Origin: Candidatus Proruminimicrobium quisquiliarum
GTDB taxonomy: Bacteria > Elusimicrobiota > Endomicrobiia > Endomicrobiales > Endomicrobiaceae
DNA: 64,000 nucleotides
Reading direction: 5' to 3'
Assembly: GCA_018433245.1 (NCBI GenBank)
Contig: JAHDRN010000023.1
Span: 1-64,000, forward strand
The notes beneath the pieces were generated by a model. That model was not told where the DNA came from, searched no databases, and worked only from the letters and a program-made list of their open reading frames with translations. The translations under genes and the position numbers were made by a program. Shown here piece after piece: positions 53,564 through 62,940 of this stretch (the first letter of the stretch is position 1; every line of letters starts with the position of its first letter).

Positions 53564-53571
53564 AAAATTTA

Positions 53572-54882
53572 TTATTGTTGCGTACTTTGCGCCTGTTTAT
53601 TTATTTCGTCAAATTTCGTTGATTGTCCGGATTGAGAAACGGCAGCCGAAGATTTCTTCAGGTATTGCGGCTGGCCTCCCGGAGGCGCGAATGTTTCTTT
53701 TTGCCAGTCCAAAGATCTGTTAAACGAAAGATAAATCAAAAATCCGGCCGCAACTATTGCCAGAAACATCAAAACTTTTTTTAAAACGGCGTTTGAATAT
53801 CCGTACAGCAGGACAACAGCTTCCGCAAAAATATAAAACAAACCTATATAGGCAAGATAAGCGTATCTGTCCGCCACGGGCGCAATTCCCATCGGCAGTA
53901 TCCCGCTTGACGGCATCAATACGATAATAAAAAATAAAAATCCGAAAAATATTTTTTTTGTTTTTTTCAAACTTAAAAACGCCAATAAAATCATTGAGTA
54001 AACTATAAGCGGCGAAACGAATATATACCAAGGCGGCGTTGTTGCCGGATTGTAAAAAAGAGGATACATACAGTATAATTTTACCGGAAGCAAAAATTTA
54101 TAAATATAAAAAAGCACATGAAAATGAGCGTTTAAAATGTTTTGCATAAGAGTAAAAAACGCGAAAGGAGAATCGGGTTCGTGTCTGTAATGAGACCATA
54201 TTCCGACTGCTATGAATATTGCCGTGATTAAAAAATAAGCGGTATATTTTTTAAAGTTTTTCTTTGAAAAATTTCCGGTAAAATAATCGGTTAAAATTAA
54301 CACAAAAGGAAGAGTGACAGCCATTGCTTTTGAAAGACACGCAAACAGAAAAAATAAAACCGAAACCGCCGTAAGTAATTTTTTATTTTTACCGTCGTAT
54401 GCTTTTATGTAAAAAAGAAAAGACAAGAGATAAAAAGCGGAGTATAAAGTGTCTTTTCGCGCGCTTATCCAGGCGACCACTTCAACATGCACGGGATGGA
54501 CGGCAAAAAGAAAAGATATTATGTAAGTTGCGGCAAATGATTTTGTAAGTCTTGCAAAAATAAGAAAAACAAGAATCGTATTTAAAATATGAAGAAGCAT
54601 ATTGTCAAAGTGAAAGAATGCCGGAACCATTCCGAAAAAATAGCGTTCAACCGCAAATGAAAGAGTTACAAGAGGATGATAAAGACCGATGTAATCCGTT
54701 TTAAAAACGGCAAAAATATTTGACGCGCTAAGATTATAAGCTTTATTAGCGCCGGCCAGCAGAGTAGCGTCGTCAAGGCTTGCAAATCCCGCCGTCATAG
54801 CCGGGAAATACGTAAAAAAAGCCGCGGCAAAAAGCGCAAAAATTAAAACTATCTGGTGTTTTTTTAAAGTATCCATTTGCAT
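53572..54882 (-). CDS. TMTC-like membrane protein, putative protein O-glycosyltransferase
   Basis: Protein of 436 aa with about ten hydrophobic helices, similar in pattern to the membrane part of TMTC/DUF1736-type O-mannosyltransferases. Characteristic pieces are FASLDDATLL in the first loop (acidic DD), YHPLVTLSFAVE, HFDNMLLHILNTIL and AVHPVHVEVVAWISARKD. TMTC-like proteins usually carry C-terminal TPR units; here the protein ends in a short Gln/Ser-rich tail, so it is either a short form or lost the repeats. It is monocistronic. Confidence 0.75.
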   Translation of the reverse strand: MQMDTLKKHQIVLIFALFAAAFFTYFPAMTAGFASLDDATLLAGANKAYNLSASNIFAVFKTDYIGLYHPLVTLSFAVERYFFGMVPAFFHFDNMLLHILNTILVFLIFARLTKSFAATYIISFLFAVHPVHVEVVAWISARKDTLYSAFYLLSFLFYIKAYDGKNKKLLTAVSVLFFLFACLSKAMAVTLPFVLILTDYFTGNFSKKNFKKYTAYFLITAIFIAVGIWSHYRHEPDSPFAFFTLMQNILNAHFHVLFYIYKFLLPVKLYCMYPLFYNPATTPPWYIFVSPLIVYSMILLAFLSLKKTKKIFFGFLFFIIVLMPSSGILPMGIAPVADRYAYLAYIGLFYIFAEAVVLLYGYSNAVLKKVLMFLAIVAAGFLIYLSFNRSLDWQKETFAPPGGQPQYLKKSSAAVSQSGQSTKFDEINKQAQSTQQ

Positions 54883-54930
54883 GTAATATATTACATTTTG
54901 GCATTTTTATTCAAGCGGGCAAAAAACGCA

Positions 54931-54959
54931 TTGATATTTTTTTGGTTATCAACTATACT
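54931..54959 (+). promoter_or_regulatory. Promoter of the large surface-protein gene
   Basis: TTGATA (54931-54936), 17-nt spacer, TATACT (54954-54959). The predicted leader is about 130 nt long and otherwise featureless. Confidence 0.65.
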
Positions 54960-55097
54960 TAAAACGTGAGAAATGTTTAAAAAAACAATGTGAAAAATTC
55001 ACAAAAATTTCACAAGAAGTTCTAGAATTTTTTTAAGCAAAGAACTACAATATTAATGCAAGAAGTGGGAGTTAAATAAATTTAGGAGGTGGCAGCC

Positions 55098-57638
55098 ATG
55101 AACAAAAAAACAGTTTCTTTTGTCTTGGCAATGGTATTAAGTATCGGTCTTGGTTTTGGAAGTGTCTCGTCAGTTTCTGCTTCAAACGAATGGGCTTCAA
55201 CAATGGCAACGCAGAATATGCCGGAATACACGGTAAACGCAAGTTCCGCAAGCACGGGCATAGGATCTCAGGCTGGAGCAAATCAGGCGGTTTACAAATT
55301 GTCCGCGGTTTTTAATTATGTGGCGGGCATAATGACAAGTTCAATGGACGCTAACAGAAACATTACTCTTATGTCCATGAATCAGGTTAAGGCTATGTTG
55401 GTTTATGATGATGCTACAAATTCATGGACGCCGGCAAGCATGAATATTTCCGGCACGGATTGGGCTGAAATATCAAAAACAGAAGTTTCTCAGGAAGTTC
55501 TTGCTAAGTTTACTGCGGCTTTTCCCGGAAAATCTGCGGATGAAGTAAGAGAAATGGCTCAGTTGTATCAGTTCTTACTCAACGCCGGAGTACCGGAAGC
55601 AAGTTTAACCGTATCTTCTAATACGAGTTCCGGACATAATCAGGACATTCAGGTAGTGTCGGCTTGGTTCGGTCAGGCGGTTGAAGAACTTAAAAAAGGA
55701 GTAAGCCATTCCATCAGTTTAAATTTTACGGCGACCGGCGGTTCAACGTGCACGGTATCGGAATACGGCAAACCTCAGGCAACTTTAGGGTCCGAATATA
55801 CTACGGACGGCAAGGCTTTGGTTGTTGAAGCGTATATATACGATGCCGACGGAAAAAATGACGGTCTTTTGGACGCGGTTTACAGAATAAACTATGAAGC
55901 TAAAGAAAGAGTAGATTCATCTGGAAATCCTGTAAAAGACGCCGAAGGCAACACTGTTATTGATTTAATAAAGAAGTATACGGTTGAAATATACAACGAT
56001 TATATGCAGTCTTCAACCACAATCAGTATGGGCGCAGGTAATTTTAACGATTTGGTTGCAGGCAATCTTTCTATTTCACAAATACAGCAGCAAGCGGCCG
56101 CAGGCGGAACGGACAACGATTTCAAAGTTATTTCGAAAACGGACTTTAACAATGACGGAAGCGTTGCAAAAGTTACCGACGGCGACGGCAATTATACTGT
56201 TTATGCCGGTTCAGTAAAAATAACATATAATAAAGAAGGTACTGTTACAGGAAGAACCGAAGATTTGGGTAACGGATATACCATATCTGAAAATTACGGA
56301 GACGGAGTTGTTGAGTCAAGAACGTATGTTCATTTCGGCAGAGTTCTTTACACTGAGAAATTTTCGACAGAATCTCCGTCGACAGCTTTGCTTAGCAATG
56401 CCAGTGCCGCAAACAGCGCAGCACTTGCAGCTGCTCAGCAGGCTGCGCAGACATACAATGAATTCCGCAGCATTTTGGTTGCAGGCGGTTCAAATGTTAA
56501 AGAGCAACTTGGCCAATGGCGTAACAGTCATTCAAACATAACAGACGTTGCTCTTTATGGTTCTACGCTTGCGAGGATGGATGAATATTCTTTGAAAGCG
56601 GTATTTAACTTGCAAGCAGGTCAGAGTTACACAGCCTTTAAAGCTAAACTTTTGGCTATGGACAACGGAGTTTCTCAGGTTGCATCGCTTTCATTCAAGA
56701 CTATAACTGCCAGTACGACTACAAATGTCTATGCTCCTAACGGAACAAATATAAATGGGACATTCTACCCGCATGGGGCAACTGTAAGTGTTGGAGGCAC
56801 CGACGGAGTTCAGGTTGAAACAACAGTATGTGACAGAGGAATGTCTTACATGAAATTCCAAGCTGTAAAGCTTATTGAGGCGGTAGCAACTGTTTCGGCA
56901 AGAGTAGACCCTGCTGTTGACGGAACTTTGGCCGGTCCTAAATTGTCAGATGCGGAAATTGAAAAATTATTTGGCTTGGATCCGGGTTCGGTTAAAGACG
57001 GAGTATATACTGATCCTAAAACGGGCGAACAAATATCTCTTTTTGACAAAGAAGAAGGATATGTAAATCCTAAAGATAAAAATCAGACGTTTAAAGACGG
57101 TTATCTTACCGTAGTTGACGAAGAAGGAAATGTAACAAAATATGCTGTTGTAAAAGACGCAACGGTTAACTTACTTAACGGCGAGGGTGAGGGCGAAGTC
57201 GAAGACGGAAGCAATGGCATTTTTGAATCCGCAGCAGGAGAACTTATACTTGTTGATGTTACGGAAATGAAAGAGGAAGCTCTCCCTAGAGCAGGTCAAA
57301 GAGCATTGTTTATGGGTAACGTAAGAGACGATATTAACGGCAATATGACAATGGCTGTTGATACTGCTTACAGCGGCGGCGTAGTATTAGATCCGACGGT
57401 AATAGAAGAGATAAAAACCGAAATAGTCGCAGGTCTGTCAAGTAATCTTGAATGGGTAAGGAACAATACTGCCCGGAATATGGATGAGATTGCAAAACGA
57501 GGCGCGACCGGTCAGGCTTGGAATGTTCAGTGGGCTGCTCTTATGGAAGCGGCGGGATTTACTCCTCCTGAAGAAGAACAGCAGATACTTGACCAGTTGA
57601 AAAAGTTGAAAGAAGGTCAGATTGACGTTAATTTTTAG
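55098..57638 (+). CDS. Large exported protein, unknown
   Basis: Protein of 846 aa from ATG 55098, chosen for the perfect taggagg 8 nt upstream; GTG 55089 is less likely. The signal peptide (KTVSFVLAMVLSIGLGFGSV) ends near SASN. The mature part is Ser/Thr/Ala-rich and poor in Cys, with acidic turns resembling calcium-binding or adhesin repeats (DADGKNDGLLD, DFNNDGSVAKVTDGDGNY). Strong promoter, ribosome-binding site and terminator suggest an abundant surface or secreted protein. No known family is recognised. Confidence 0.8.
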   Translation: MNKKTVSFVLAMVLSIGLGFGSVSSVSASNEWASTMATQNMPEYTVNASSASTGIGSQAGANQAVYKLSAVFNYVAGIMTSSMDANRNITLMSMNQVKAMLVYDDATNSWTPASMNISGTDWAEISKTEVSQEVLAKFTAAFPGKSADEVREMAQLYQFLLNAGVPEASLTVSSNTSSGHNQDIQVVSAWFGQAVEELKKGVSHSISLNFTATGGSTCTVSEYGKPQATLGSEYTTDGKALVVEAYIYDADGKNDGLLDAVYRINYEAKERVDSSGNPVKDAEGNTVIDLIKKYTVEIYNDYMQSSTTISMGAGNFNDLVAGNLSISQIQQQAAAGGTDNDFKVISKTDFNNDGSVAKVTDGDGNYTVYAGSVKITYNKEGTVTGRTEDLGNGYTISENYGDGVVESRTYVHFGRVLYTEKFSTESPSTALLSNASAANSAALAAAQQAAQTYNEFRSILVAGGSNVKEQLGQWRNSHSNITDVALYGSTLARMDEYSLKAVFNLQAGQSYTAFKAKLLAMDNGVSQVASLSFKTITASTTTNVYAPNGTNINGTFYPHGATVSVGGTDGVQVETTVCDRGMSYMKFQAVKLIEAVATVSARVDPAVDGTLAGPKLSDAEIEKLFGLDPGSVKDGVYTDPKTGEQISLFDKEEGYVNPKDKNQTFKDGYLTVVDEEGNVTKYAVVKDATVNLLNGEGEGEVEDGSNGIFESAAGELILVDVTEMKEEALPRAGQRALFMGNVRDDINGNMTMAVDTAYSGGVVLDPTVIEEIKTEIVAGLSSNLEWVRNNTARNMDEIAKRGATGQAWNVQWAALMEAAGFTPPEEEQQILDQLKKLKEGQIDVNF

Positions 57639-57660
57639 TTTTTGATTTTGAGCTGTACAA

Positions 57661-57698
57661 AAGAGAGACGGGTATATTTAACCCGTCTCTCTTTTTTT
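57661..57698 (+). terminator. Strong terminator after large exported protein
   Basis: Perfect 13-bp stem (aagagagacgggt / acccgtctctctt) with a 7-nt loop and a T7 tail. Confidence 0.92.
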
Positions 57699-57710
57699 AT
57701 GCGTAATATT

Positions 57711-57741
57711 TTGTAAATAGTTTACAATAATCTATTTACAA
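57711..57741. promoter_or_regulatory. Operator-like palindrome upstream of NifU-like operon
   Basis: Perfect palindrome TTGTAAA-TAG-TTTACAA (57711-57727) followed by a further TTTACAA half-site (57735-57741). The cognate repressor is unknown; the arms resemble BirA half-sites (TTGTAAAC), but the CC/GG ends and spacing do not fit. Confidence 0.55.
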
Positions 57742-57822
57742 TAATTACACATTTTAGTAAAATATCTCTGTTTTAAATTTAAATACGGGTTGAATATAAA
57801 ATTAAGTTATAGAGGTGGCAAA

Positions 57823-58521
57823 ATGAGTTGTAATTGTTCGGAAGAAGTAAAACACATGTGTGTTGTCGCAAAGGGCGCAAAACACGGTCCGGCGCCTATT
57901 CCCGAAGAAGGTAAATGGGTAAAAGCAAAGGAAATTACTGATATAAGCGGCTTGACTCACGGCGTAGGGTGGTGCGCTCCTCAGCAGGGTGCCTGCAAAC
58001 TTACGTTGAATGTAAAAAAGGGAATAATTGAAGAAGCTCTTGTTGAGACTCTGGGCTGTTCCGGGATGACGCATTCGGCTGCTATGGCTGCTGAAGTTTT
58101 ATCGGGCAAAACAATTCTTGAAGCTTTAAACTCAGATTTGGTATGCGATGCGATAAATACTGCGATGAGAGAACTTTTTTTGCAGATAGTTTACGGCAGA
58201 ACGCAGACTGCTTTTTCGGAAAACGGACTTCCGATAGGCGCAGGTCTTGAAGACCTCGGAAAAGGCTTGAGATCGCAGGTCGGCACGATGTACAGCACAA
58301 AAGAAAAGGGCGTACGCTATCTTGAAATGGCGGAAGGTTATGTTTTGGAAATAGGGCTTGATAAAAATTCCGAAGTAATCGGTTATAAATATGTCCACAT
58401 AGGCAAAATGATGGAACAGATTGCCAAAGGGACAGATCCTAAAACGGCTTTTGAAAAAAACGTCGGCACTTACGGAAGATTTGCCGAAGCAGAAACAAAA
58501 ATAGATCCGAGACATAAATAG
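57823..58521 (+). CDS. NifU-like iron-sulfur scaffold family protein
   Basis: Protein of 232 aa from ATG 57823 (agaggtgg upstream). The N-terminus is Cys-rich (MSCNCSEEVKHMC). The core resembles the NifU/IscU scaffold fold, with VGWCAPQQGAC, a LGCSGMTHSAAM Cys loop and an NTAMRELFLQ helix. In anaerobes it is found next to GGGtGRT proteins, as here (12 nt upstream of the next gene). The pair is presumed to act together in metal or iron-sulfur chemistry, but its function is uncharacterised. Confidence 0.8.
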   Translation: MSCNCSEEVKHMCVVAKGAKHGPAPIPEEGKWVKAKEITDISGLTHGVGWCAPQQGACKLTLNVKKGIIEEALVETLGCSGMTHSAAMAAEVLSGKTILEALNSDLVCDAINTAMRELFLQIVYGRTQTAFSENGLPIGAGLEDLGKGLRSQVGTMYSTKEKGVRYLEMAEGYVLEIGLDKNSEVIGYKYVHIGKMMEQIAKGTDPKTAFEKNVGTYGRFAEAETKIDPRHK

Positions 58522-58533
58522 AGGAGTATTATC

Positions 58534-59529
58534 ATGGTAAAATTTGAAGGTTATGAAAGAAGAATAGAGAAAATAAACGCTTGTCTTAAAGAATATGGAA
58601 TGAAAGATTTGGAAGATGCAAAAGCGGTATGCGACGCGAAAGGCATAAATGTTGACGAAATAGTAAAAGGTGTTCAGAAAATAGCGTTTGAAAATGCAGT
58701 TTGGGCATACACATTAGGCGCGGCGATTGCAATAAAAAAAGGCGCAAAAACGGCGGCTCAGGCGGCAGAACTTATAGGTGTAGGACTTCAGGCTTTCTGT
58801 ATACCCGGCTCAGTTGCAGACCAAAGGCTTGTAGGCCTCGGTCACGGCAATCTTGCGGCTATGCTTTTAAGAGAAGAAACAAAATGTTTCTGCTTTTTGG
58901 CAGGTCATGAATCTTTTGCAGCCGCAGAAGGCGCAATCGGCATTGCAAGAACGGCCAATAAAGTAAGAAAAGAACCTTTGAGAGTTATACTTAACGGATT
59001 AGGTAAAGATGCCGCTTACGTAATTTCAAGAATTAACGGATTTACGCATGTTGAAACAGAATATGATTATTCGACAGGTAAGTTAAATATAACTAAAGAA
59101 ACTTCTTTTTCAGACGGTGATAAAGCAAAAGTTAAAGTTTACGGAGCAGACGATGTTTCCGAAGGCGTGGCTATAATGATAAAAGAAGGAGTTGACGTTT
59201 CCATTACAGGAAATTCAACAAATCCTACAAGATTCCAGCATCCGGTTGCCGGCACTTATAAAAAATGGGCAGGCGAAAACGGTAAAAAATATTTCTCCGT
59301 AGCTTCAGGCGGCGGAACGGGAAGAACTCTTCATCCTGACAATATGGCTGCAGGGCCTGCTTCTTACGGTATGACTGACACTATGGGAAGAATGCACGGC
59401 GATGCGCAGTTTGCGGGTTCTTCATCGGTGCCGGCTCACGTTGAAATGATGGGTCTTATAGGAATGGGCAATAATCCGATGGTAGGCGCATCGGTTGCTG
59501 TTGCTGTTGCGATAGAACAGGCTAAGTAA
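58534..59529 (+). CDS. GGGtGRT family protein
   Basis: Protein of 331 aa named for the conserved motif SGGGTGRTLHPDN (about 253-265), present intact. Further Gly-rich segments (GLGHGNLAAMLLREE) suggest a nucleotide- or phosphate-binding site. It is always near a NifU-like scaffold protein in genomes I recall. The function is unknown. A terminator follows 20 nt downstream. Ribosome-binding site: gaggag. Confidence 0.9.
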   Translation: MVKFEGYERRIEKINACLKEYGMKDLEDAKAVCDAKGINVDEIVKGVQKIAFENAVWAYTLGAAIAIKKGAKTAAQAAELIGVGLQAFCIPGSVADQRLVGLGHGNLAAMLLREETKCFCFLAGHESFAAAEGAIGIARTANKVRKEPLRVILNGLGKDAAYVISRINGFTHVETEYDYSTGKLNITKETSFSDGDKAKVKVYGADDVSEGVAIMIKEGVDVSITGNSTNPTRFQHPVAGTYKKWAGENGKKYFSVASGGGTGRTLHPDNMAAGPASYGMTDTMGRMHGDAQFAGSSSVPAHVEMMGLIGMGNNPMVGASVAVAVAIEQAK

Positions 59530-59546
59530 ATATAAATTTATTCAAA

Positions 59547-59585
59547 GAAAAAATCCAAAGAGAACAAACTCTTTGGATTTTTTTT
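59547..59585 (+). terminator. Terminator after GGGtGRT gene
   Basis: 12-bp stem (aaatccaaagag / ctctttggattt) with a 6-nt loop and T tail. Confidence 0.9.
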
Positions 59586-59635
59586 ACAGGTGAAAATTAT
59601 TGTTTTATTTATTTGAAAAATATAATATATTAAAA

Positions 59636-60010
59636 ATGAAAAGAAATGTTTTTTTTATAACTGCCGCGGCATTGATTTTTATTCTAAGCGGCGCCTGTTA
59701 TGCTCAGGAAGAATTATCATATAAAACCGTTTATTCTTCGGAATCAAAAGATATAATAAAAACAGAAAAAAATATAATAATTTTAGACGTAAGGAGCGAA
59801 TCTGAATATGCCGGCGGGCATATAAAAGAGGCGCTTTCACTTCCATATACCGATATAAGTGAAAAAGCGGAGCAGTTCATACCTGACAAACAAACCAAAA
59901 TTTTAGTTTACTGCCAAAACGGCGGCCGCAGCATAATAGCCGCAAGAAAGCTTGTTCGGCTTGGATATTCAAATGTTTATAATTGCGGCGCGATAACGAA
60001 TTTAGAATAG
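59636..60010 (+). CDS. Exported rhodanese-like protein
   Basis: Protein of 124 aa from ATG 59636, giving a signal peptide (NVFFITAAALIFILSGACYA). The single rhodanese domain has IILDVRSESEYAGGHI and the active-site loop VYCQNGGRS with catalytic Cys. A periplasmic sulfur-transfer or thiol role is likely. There is no clear ribosome-binding site, and the upstream in-frame ATG 59600 would place hydrophilic residues ahead of the signal. Confidence 0.82.
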   Translation: MKRNVFFITAAALIFILSGACYAQEELSYKTVYSSESKDIIKTEKNIIILDVRSESEYAGGHIKEALSLPYTDISEKAEQFIPDKQTKILVYCQNGGRSIIAARKLVRLGYSNVYNCGAITNLE

Positions 60011-60093
60011 AAACCGGTAAATAATATGCTTGATTTTTACAGTCCCAGTTGATATAATCTGCTTTAATATTTTAATGCCGGAAAAGGTTCAAA

Positions 60094-60759
60094 ATGTTAT
60101 TGAAAAAAATAAAACTTTTGTGTATTACATGCCCGAGACATGACGTTACGTATGAGGAACAGGTTGAACTTGCGTGTTCAGGCGGCGCAGATATGATACA
60201 ATTCCGTGATAAAACAATGTCAGACAGGCAGCTTTTTGAAATGTCGCTTAAACTTAAAGAAATCTGTAAAAGTCACCATGTCTATTTTACGTTAAATAAC
60301 AGCGTCGACGTGGCTTATGCGGCCGATGCTCACGGAATACACGTCGGACAGAGCGATTTGCCGGTAAAATACGTAAGACAAATTATGGGACCTTCAAGAA
60401 TCATAGGACTGTCGGCTTCAAGTTACATGGAGGCTATGGGCTGCATAAATCAAAAAGTTGATTATATAGGATTCGGAGCCGTTTATCCGACCGGAACAAA
60501 ACCGGAAGCTCATACAACAGGACTTGAAGCTTTGTCTTTGGTCAGAAGCAGAATCGATATGCCTTTGATAGCGATAGGCGGCATAAATGAAACAAATATA
60601 GAAGAAGTTATTCTTGCAGGCGCGGACGGCGTTGCGGTAGTTCAGGCCGTATGCGGAGCAAAAGATATAAAAAAATCAGCCCAAAATATTAAAAATTTAA
60701 TAATGCGGGCTGAAATAAAAAAGGAAAAAATAAAAAATGTCATTAATGGAAAATGCTGA
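60094..60759 (+). CDS. thiE: Thiamine phosphate synthase
   Basis: TIM-barrel enzyme of 221 aa joining HMP-PP and thiazole phosphate. Motifs are MIQFRDKTMSDRQ, FTLNNSVDVA, GIHVGQSDLPV, GLSAS, YIGFGAVYPTGTK and AIGGINETNI. The end overlaps the thiC start by 23 nt. No TPP riboswitch is seen in the 83 nt between the rhodanese gene and thiE. Confidence 0.93.
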   Translation: MLLKKIKLLCITCPRHDVTYEEQVELACSGGADMIQFRDKTMSDRQLFEMSLKLKEICKSHHVYFTLNNSVDVAYAADAHGIHVGQSDLPVKYVRQIMGPSRIIGLSASSYMEAMGCINQKVDYIGFGAVYPTGTKPEAHTTGLEALSLVRSRIDMPLIAIGGINETNIEEVILAGADGVAVVQAVCGAKDIKKSAQNIKNLIMRAEIKKEKIKNVINGKC

Positions 60760-62005
60760 AAAAAATATAGTAACCGGCGAAATTAAAGAGGTTTCTACAT
60801 ACGAAGGAATTTCGACGGATGAGATAATCAAAGGGATCTGCGACGGAACAATCGTAATCCCAAAGAATAAAAACAGAATTTTAAAACGGGCCGTCGCCGT
60901 AGGCAAAGGGCTTAAAACAAAAGTAAACGCCAATATCGGCACGTCGCCGGATCATATAAGCATTGAAGAAGAAATAGAAAAAATGGAAGTTGCCGTAAAA
61001 GCCGGCGCCGACGCCGTTATGGACTTGTCAATCGGCGGTAATTTAAAAGCAATAAGAAAAGAAATTCTTGCGAGATGTCCGGTTTGCGTCGGAACGGTTC
61101 CGATCTATGAGGCAGCCTGTGAAACCGTAAGAAACGGCAAAAAAATATCTCAAATGGACGGCGAATTTATGTTTGACGTGATTGAACAGCAGGCGGAAGA
61201 AGGCGTTGATTTTATGACTATCCACTGCGGAATTACAAAACAGACCGTCGATGTTTTAACAAGGCAGCCCAGGCACATCGGAGTAGTCAGCAGAGGAGGT
61301 TCTTTCTTGGTAAAGTGGATAAACGCCAACAAAAAAGAAAATCCTTATTACGAACAGTACGACAGACTTTTAAAAATAGCAAAAAAATATGACGTAACTT
61401 TAAGTCTCGGCGACGGATTCAGACCCGGCTGCACAGCCGACGCTTCCGACGGCCCGCAGATTGCGGAGTTATCGGTGCTTGGCGAACTTGTTTTGCGCGC
61501 AAGAAAAGCAGGCGTGCAGACCATGATAGAAGGACCGGGGCATGTTCCGTTAAACCAGATAGAAACAAACGTGATGCTTGCAAAAAGACTGGCACATAAC
61601 GCTCCTTTATATTTTTTAGGTCCGCTTGTCACTGATATAGCTCCGGGATATGACCATATAACTTCTGCAATCGGCGGAGCGATGGCCGCAAGTTACGGAG
61701 TTGATTTTATATGTTATGTAACTCCGGCCGAACATTTAAGACTGCCGGATAAACGGGACGTGCATGACGGAGTAATGGCCGCAAGAATAGCCGGGCACGC
61801 AGCCGATATCGTTAAAAACGTCAAAGGCGCAAAAGAGCAGGATTTTGAAATGTCAAAATACAGAAAAGACAGAAACTGGGATAAACAGAAAGAGCTTTCA
61901 ATAGATCCTGAAAAGTTTGAAAAAGAAAGAGCGAAACTATTGCCAAAACAAGAAGATGTTTGTACAATGTGCGGAGAATTCTGTTCAATGAAGGAAGAAC
62001 TATGA
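60737..62005 (+). CDS. thiC: Phosphomethylpyrimidine synthase
   Basis: Radical-SAM-type enzyme making the HMP moiety from aminoimidazole ribotide, 422 aa (the short form seen in anaerobes). The C-terminal cluster motif is CTMCGEFC (CxxCxxxC). Other landmarks are SIGGNLKAIR, IHCGITKQT, FRPGCTADASDG, EGPGHVPLNQIE and FICYVTPAEHL. It overlaps thiE at its start, and its stop overlaps the thrB start (ATGA at 62002-62005), so thiE, thiC and thrB are co-translated. Confidence 0.95.
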   Translation: MSLMENAEKNIVTGEIKEVSTYEGISTDEIIKGICDGTIVIPKNKNRILKRAVAVGKGLKTKVNANIGTSPDHISIEEEIEKMEVAVKAGADAVMDLSIGGNLKAIRKEILARCPVCVGTVPIYEAACETVRNGKKISQMDGEFMFDVIEQQAEEGVDFMTIHCGITKQTVDVLTRQPRHIGVVSRGGSFLVKWINANKKENPYYEQYDRLLKIAKKYDVTLSLGDGFRPGCTADASDGPQIAELSVLGELVLRARKAGVQTMIEGPGHVPLNQIETNVMLAKRLAHNAPLYFLGPLVTDIAPGYDHITSAIGGAMAASYGVDFICYVTPAEHLRLPDKRDVHDGVMAARIAGHAADIVKNVKGAKEQDFEMSKYRKDRNWDKQKELSIDPEKFEKERAKLLPKQEDVCTMCGEFCSMKEEL

Positions 62006-62925
62006 AAAAGGTAAAAGTAAGAGTACCTGCGACTACTGCAAATTTAGGACCCGGTTTTGATATTTTAGGGGCGTCACTTTCTATGTATAATGAAGTTGAA
62101 ATTACGCCGGCTAAAAATTCGTCCGGTAAGTTTACGATATTGGGCGAAGGCAAAACCATACTGCCCAAAAATGAAAAAAATATTTTATGGAAAGCCATGG
62201 ATGCGGTATTCGGGCTTTTGGATATAAGAGACAAGTACAAATTATCCGATTTTAATATAAAATTAAAAAATGATATACCTTTAAGTTCGGGACTCGGCTC
62301 ATCTTCGGCAGCAAGAGCCGCCGGAATAATGGCGGCAAACGAAATATGCGGCGATAAACTGTCAATCGGCGAAATGGTTGATTTAGGCATCAGACTTGAA
62401 AGTCACCCGGATAATATAGTTCCGGCTTTTTACGGAGGGATATGTATATCCGTTCAGGGGCCGGGAAATGAGTTTTTCGTAGAAAAACTTCCGGTTGCAA
62501 AAAAAATGAAGGTCGTAGTATGTACGCCGGGATTTGAACTTGCTACCGAAAGATCAAGGAATATTCTCCCTTTAAAATATGCCAGAAAAGACGTTGTTTT
62601 TAATTCTTCAAGAATCGCTCTTTTAACAAAGGCGTTTTGTACGAACGATTTTTCAAATCTTTCAAAAGCAATGCAGGATAAACTGCACCAGCCTTACAGA
62701 GCAAAACTTATCCCGGTTATGGAAGAAATAATAGAGGCCGCCGAAAAAGCCGGCGCATACGGAGCGTGTCTGTCGGGCTCAGGTCCGTCAATGGTTGCGT
62801 TTTGCGGCGATAAAAAAGCCAAAGAAGTATTGGCGGTTATGACGAAAATATGGAAAAAAGAAACTGTTCCGGTAAAACAATTTATTTTGGATTTTGAAAG
62901 TAACGGCGCAAAGATAATAAAATAG
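62002..62925 (+). CDS. thrB: Homoserine kinase
   Basis: GHMP kinase of 307 aa from ATG 62002; the in-frame ATG 61960 inside thiC is unlikely. It has VPATTANLGPGFD, the ATP loop IPLSSGLGSSSAA (about 91-103), and GACLSGSGPSM near the C-terminus. It supplies O-phosphohomoserine for threonine. It lies between thiC and lysC, linking thiamine and aspartate-family genes in one operon. Confidence 0.94.
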   Translation: MKKVKVRVPATTANLGPGFDILGASLSMYNEVEITPAKNSSGKFTILGEGKTILPKNEKNILWKAMDAVFGLLDIRDKYKLSDFNIKLKNDIPLSSGLGSSSAARAAGIMAANEICGDKLSIGEMVDLGIRLESHPDNIVPAFYGGICISVQGPGNEFFVEKLPVAKKMKVVVCTPGFELATERSRNILPLKYARKDVVFNSSRIALLTKAFCTNDFSNLSKAMQDKLHQPYRAKLIPVMEEIIEAAEKAGAYGACLSGSGPSMVAFCGDKKAKEVLAVMTKIWKKETVPVKQFILDFESNGAKIIK

Positions 62926-62940
62926 CTGGAGAATAAGATT

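Noticed and set aside
57711-57741. BirA operator
   Set aside because: The arms begin TTGTAAA, but the CC/GG inner ends are replaced by TA and the spacing does not match; no biotin genes follow.
60011-60093. Possible TPP riboswitch upstream of thiE
   Set aside because: The 83-nt gap lacks the conserved CTGAGA and TGATCTGG-type segments of the thi-box and is too short for the complete element.
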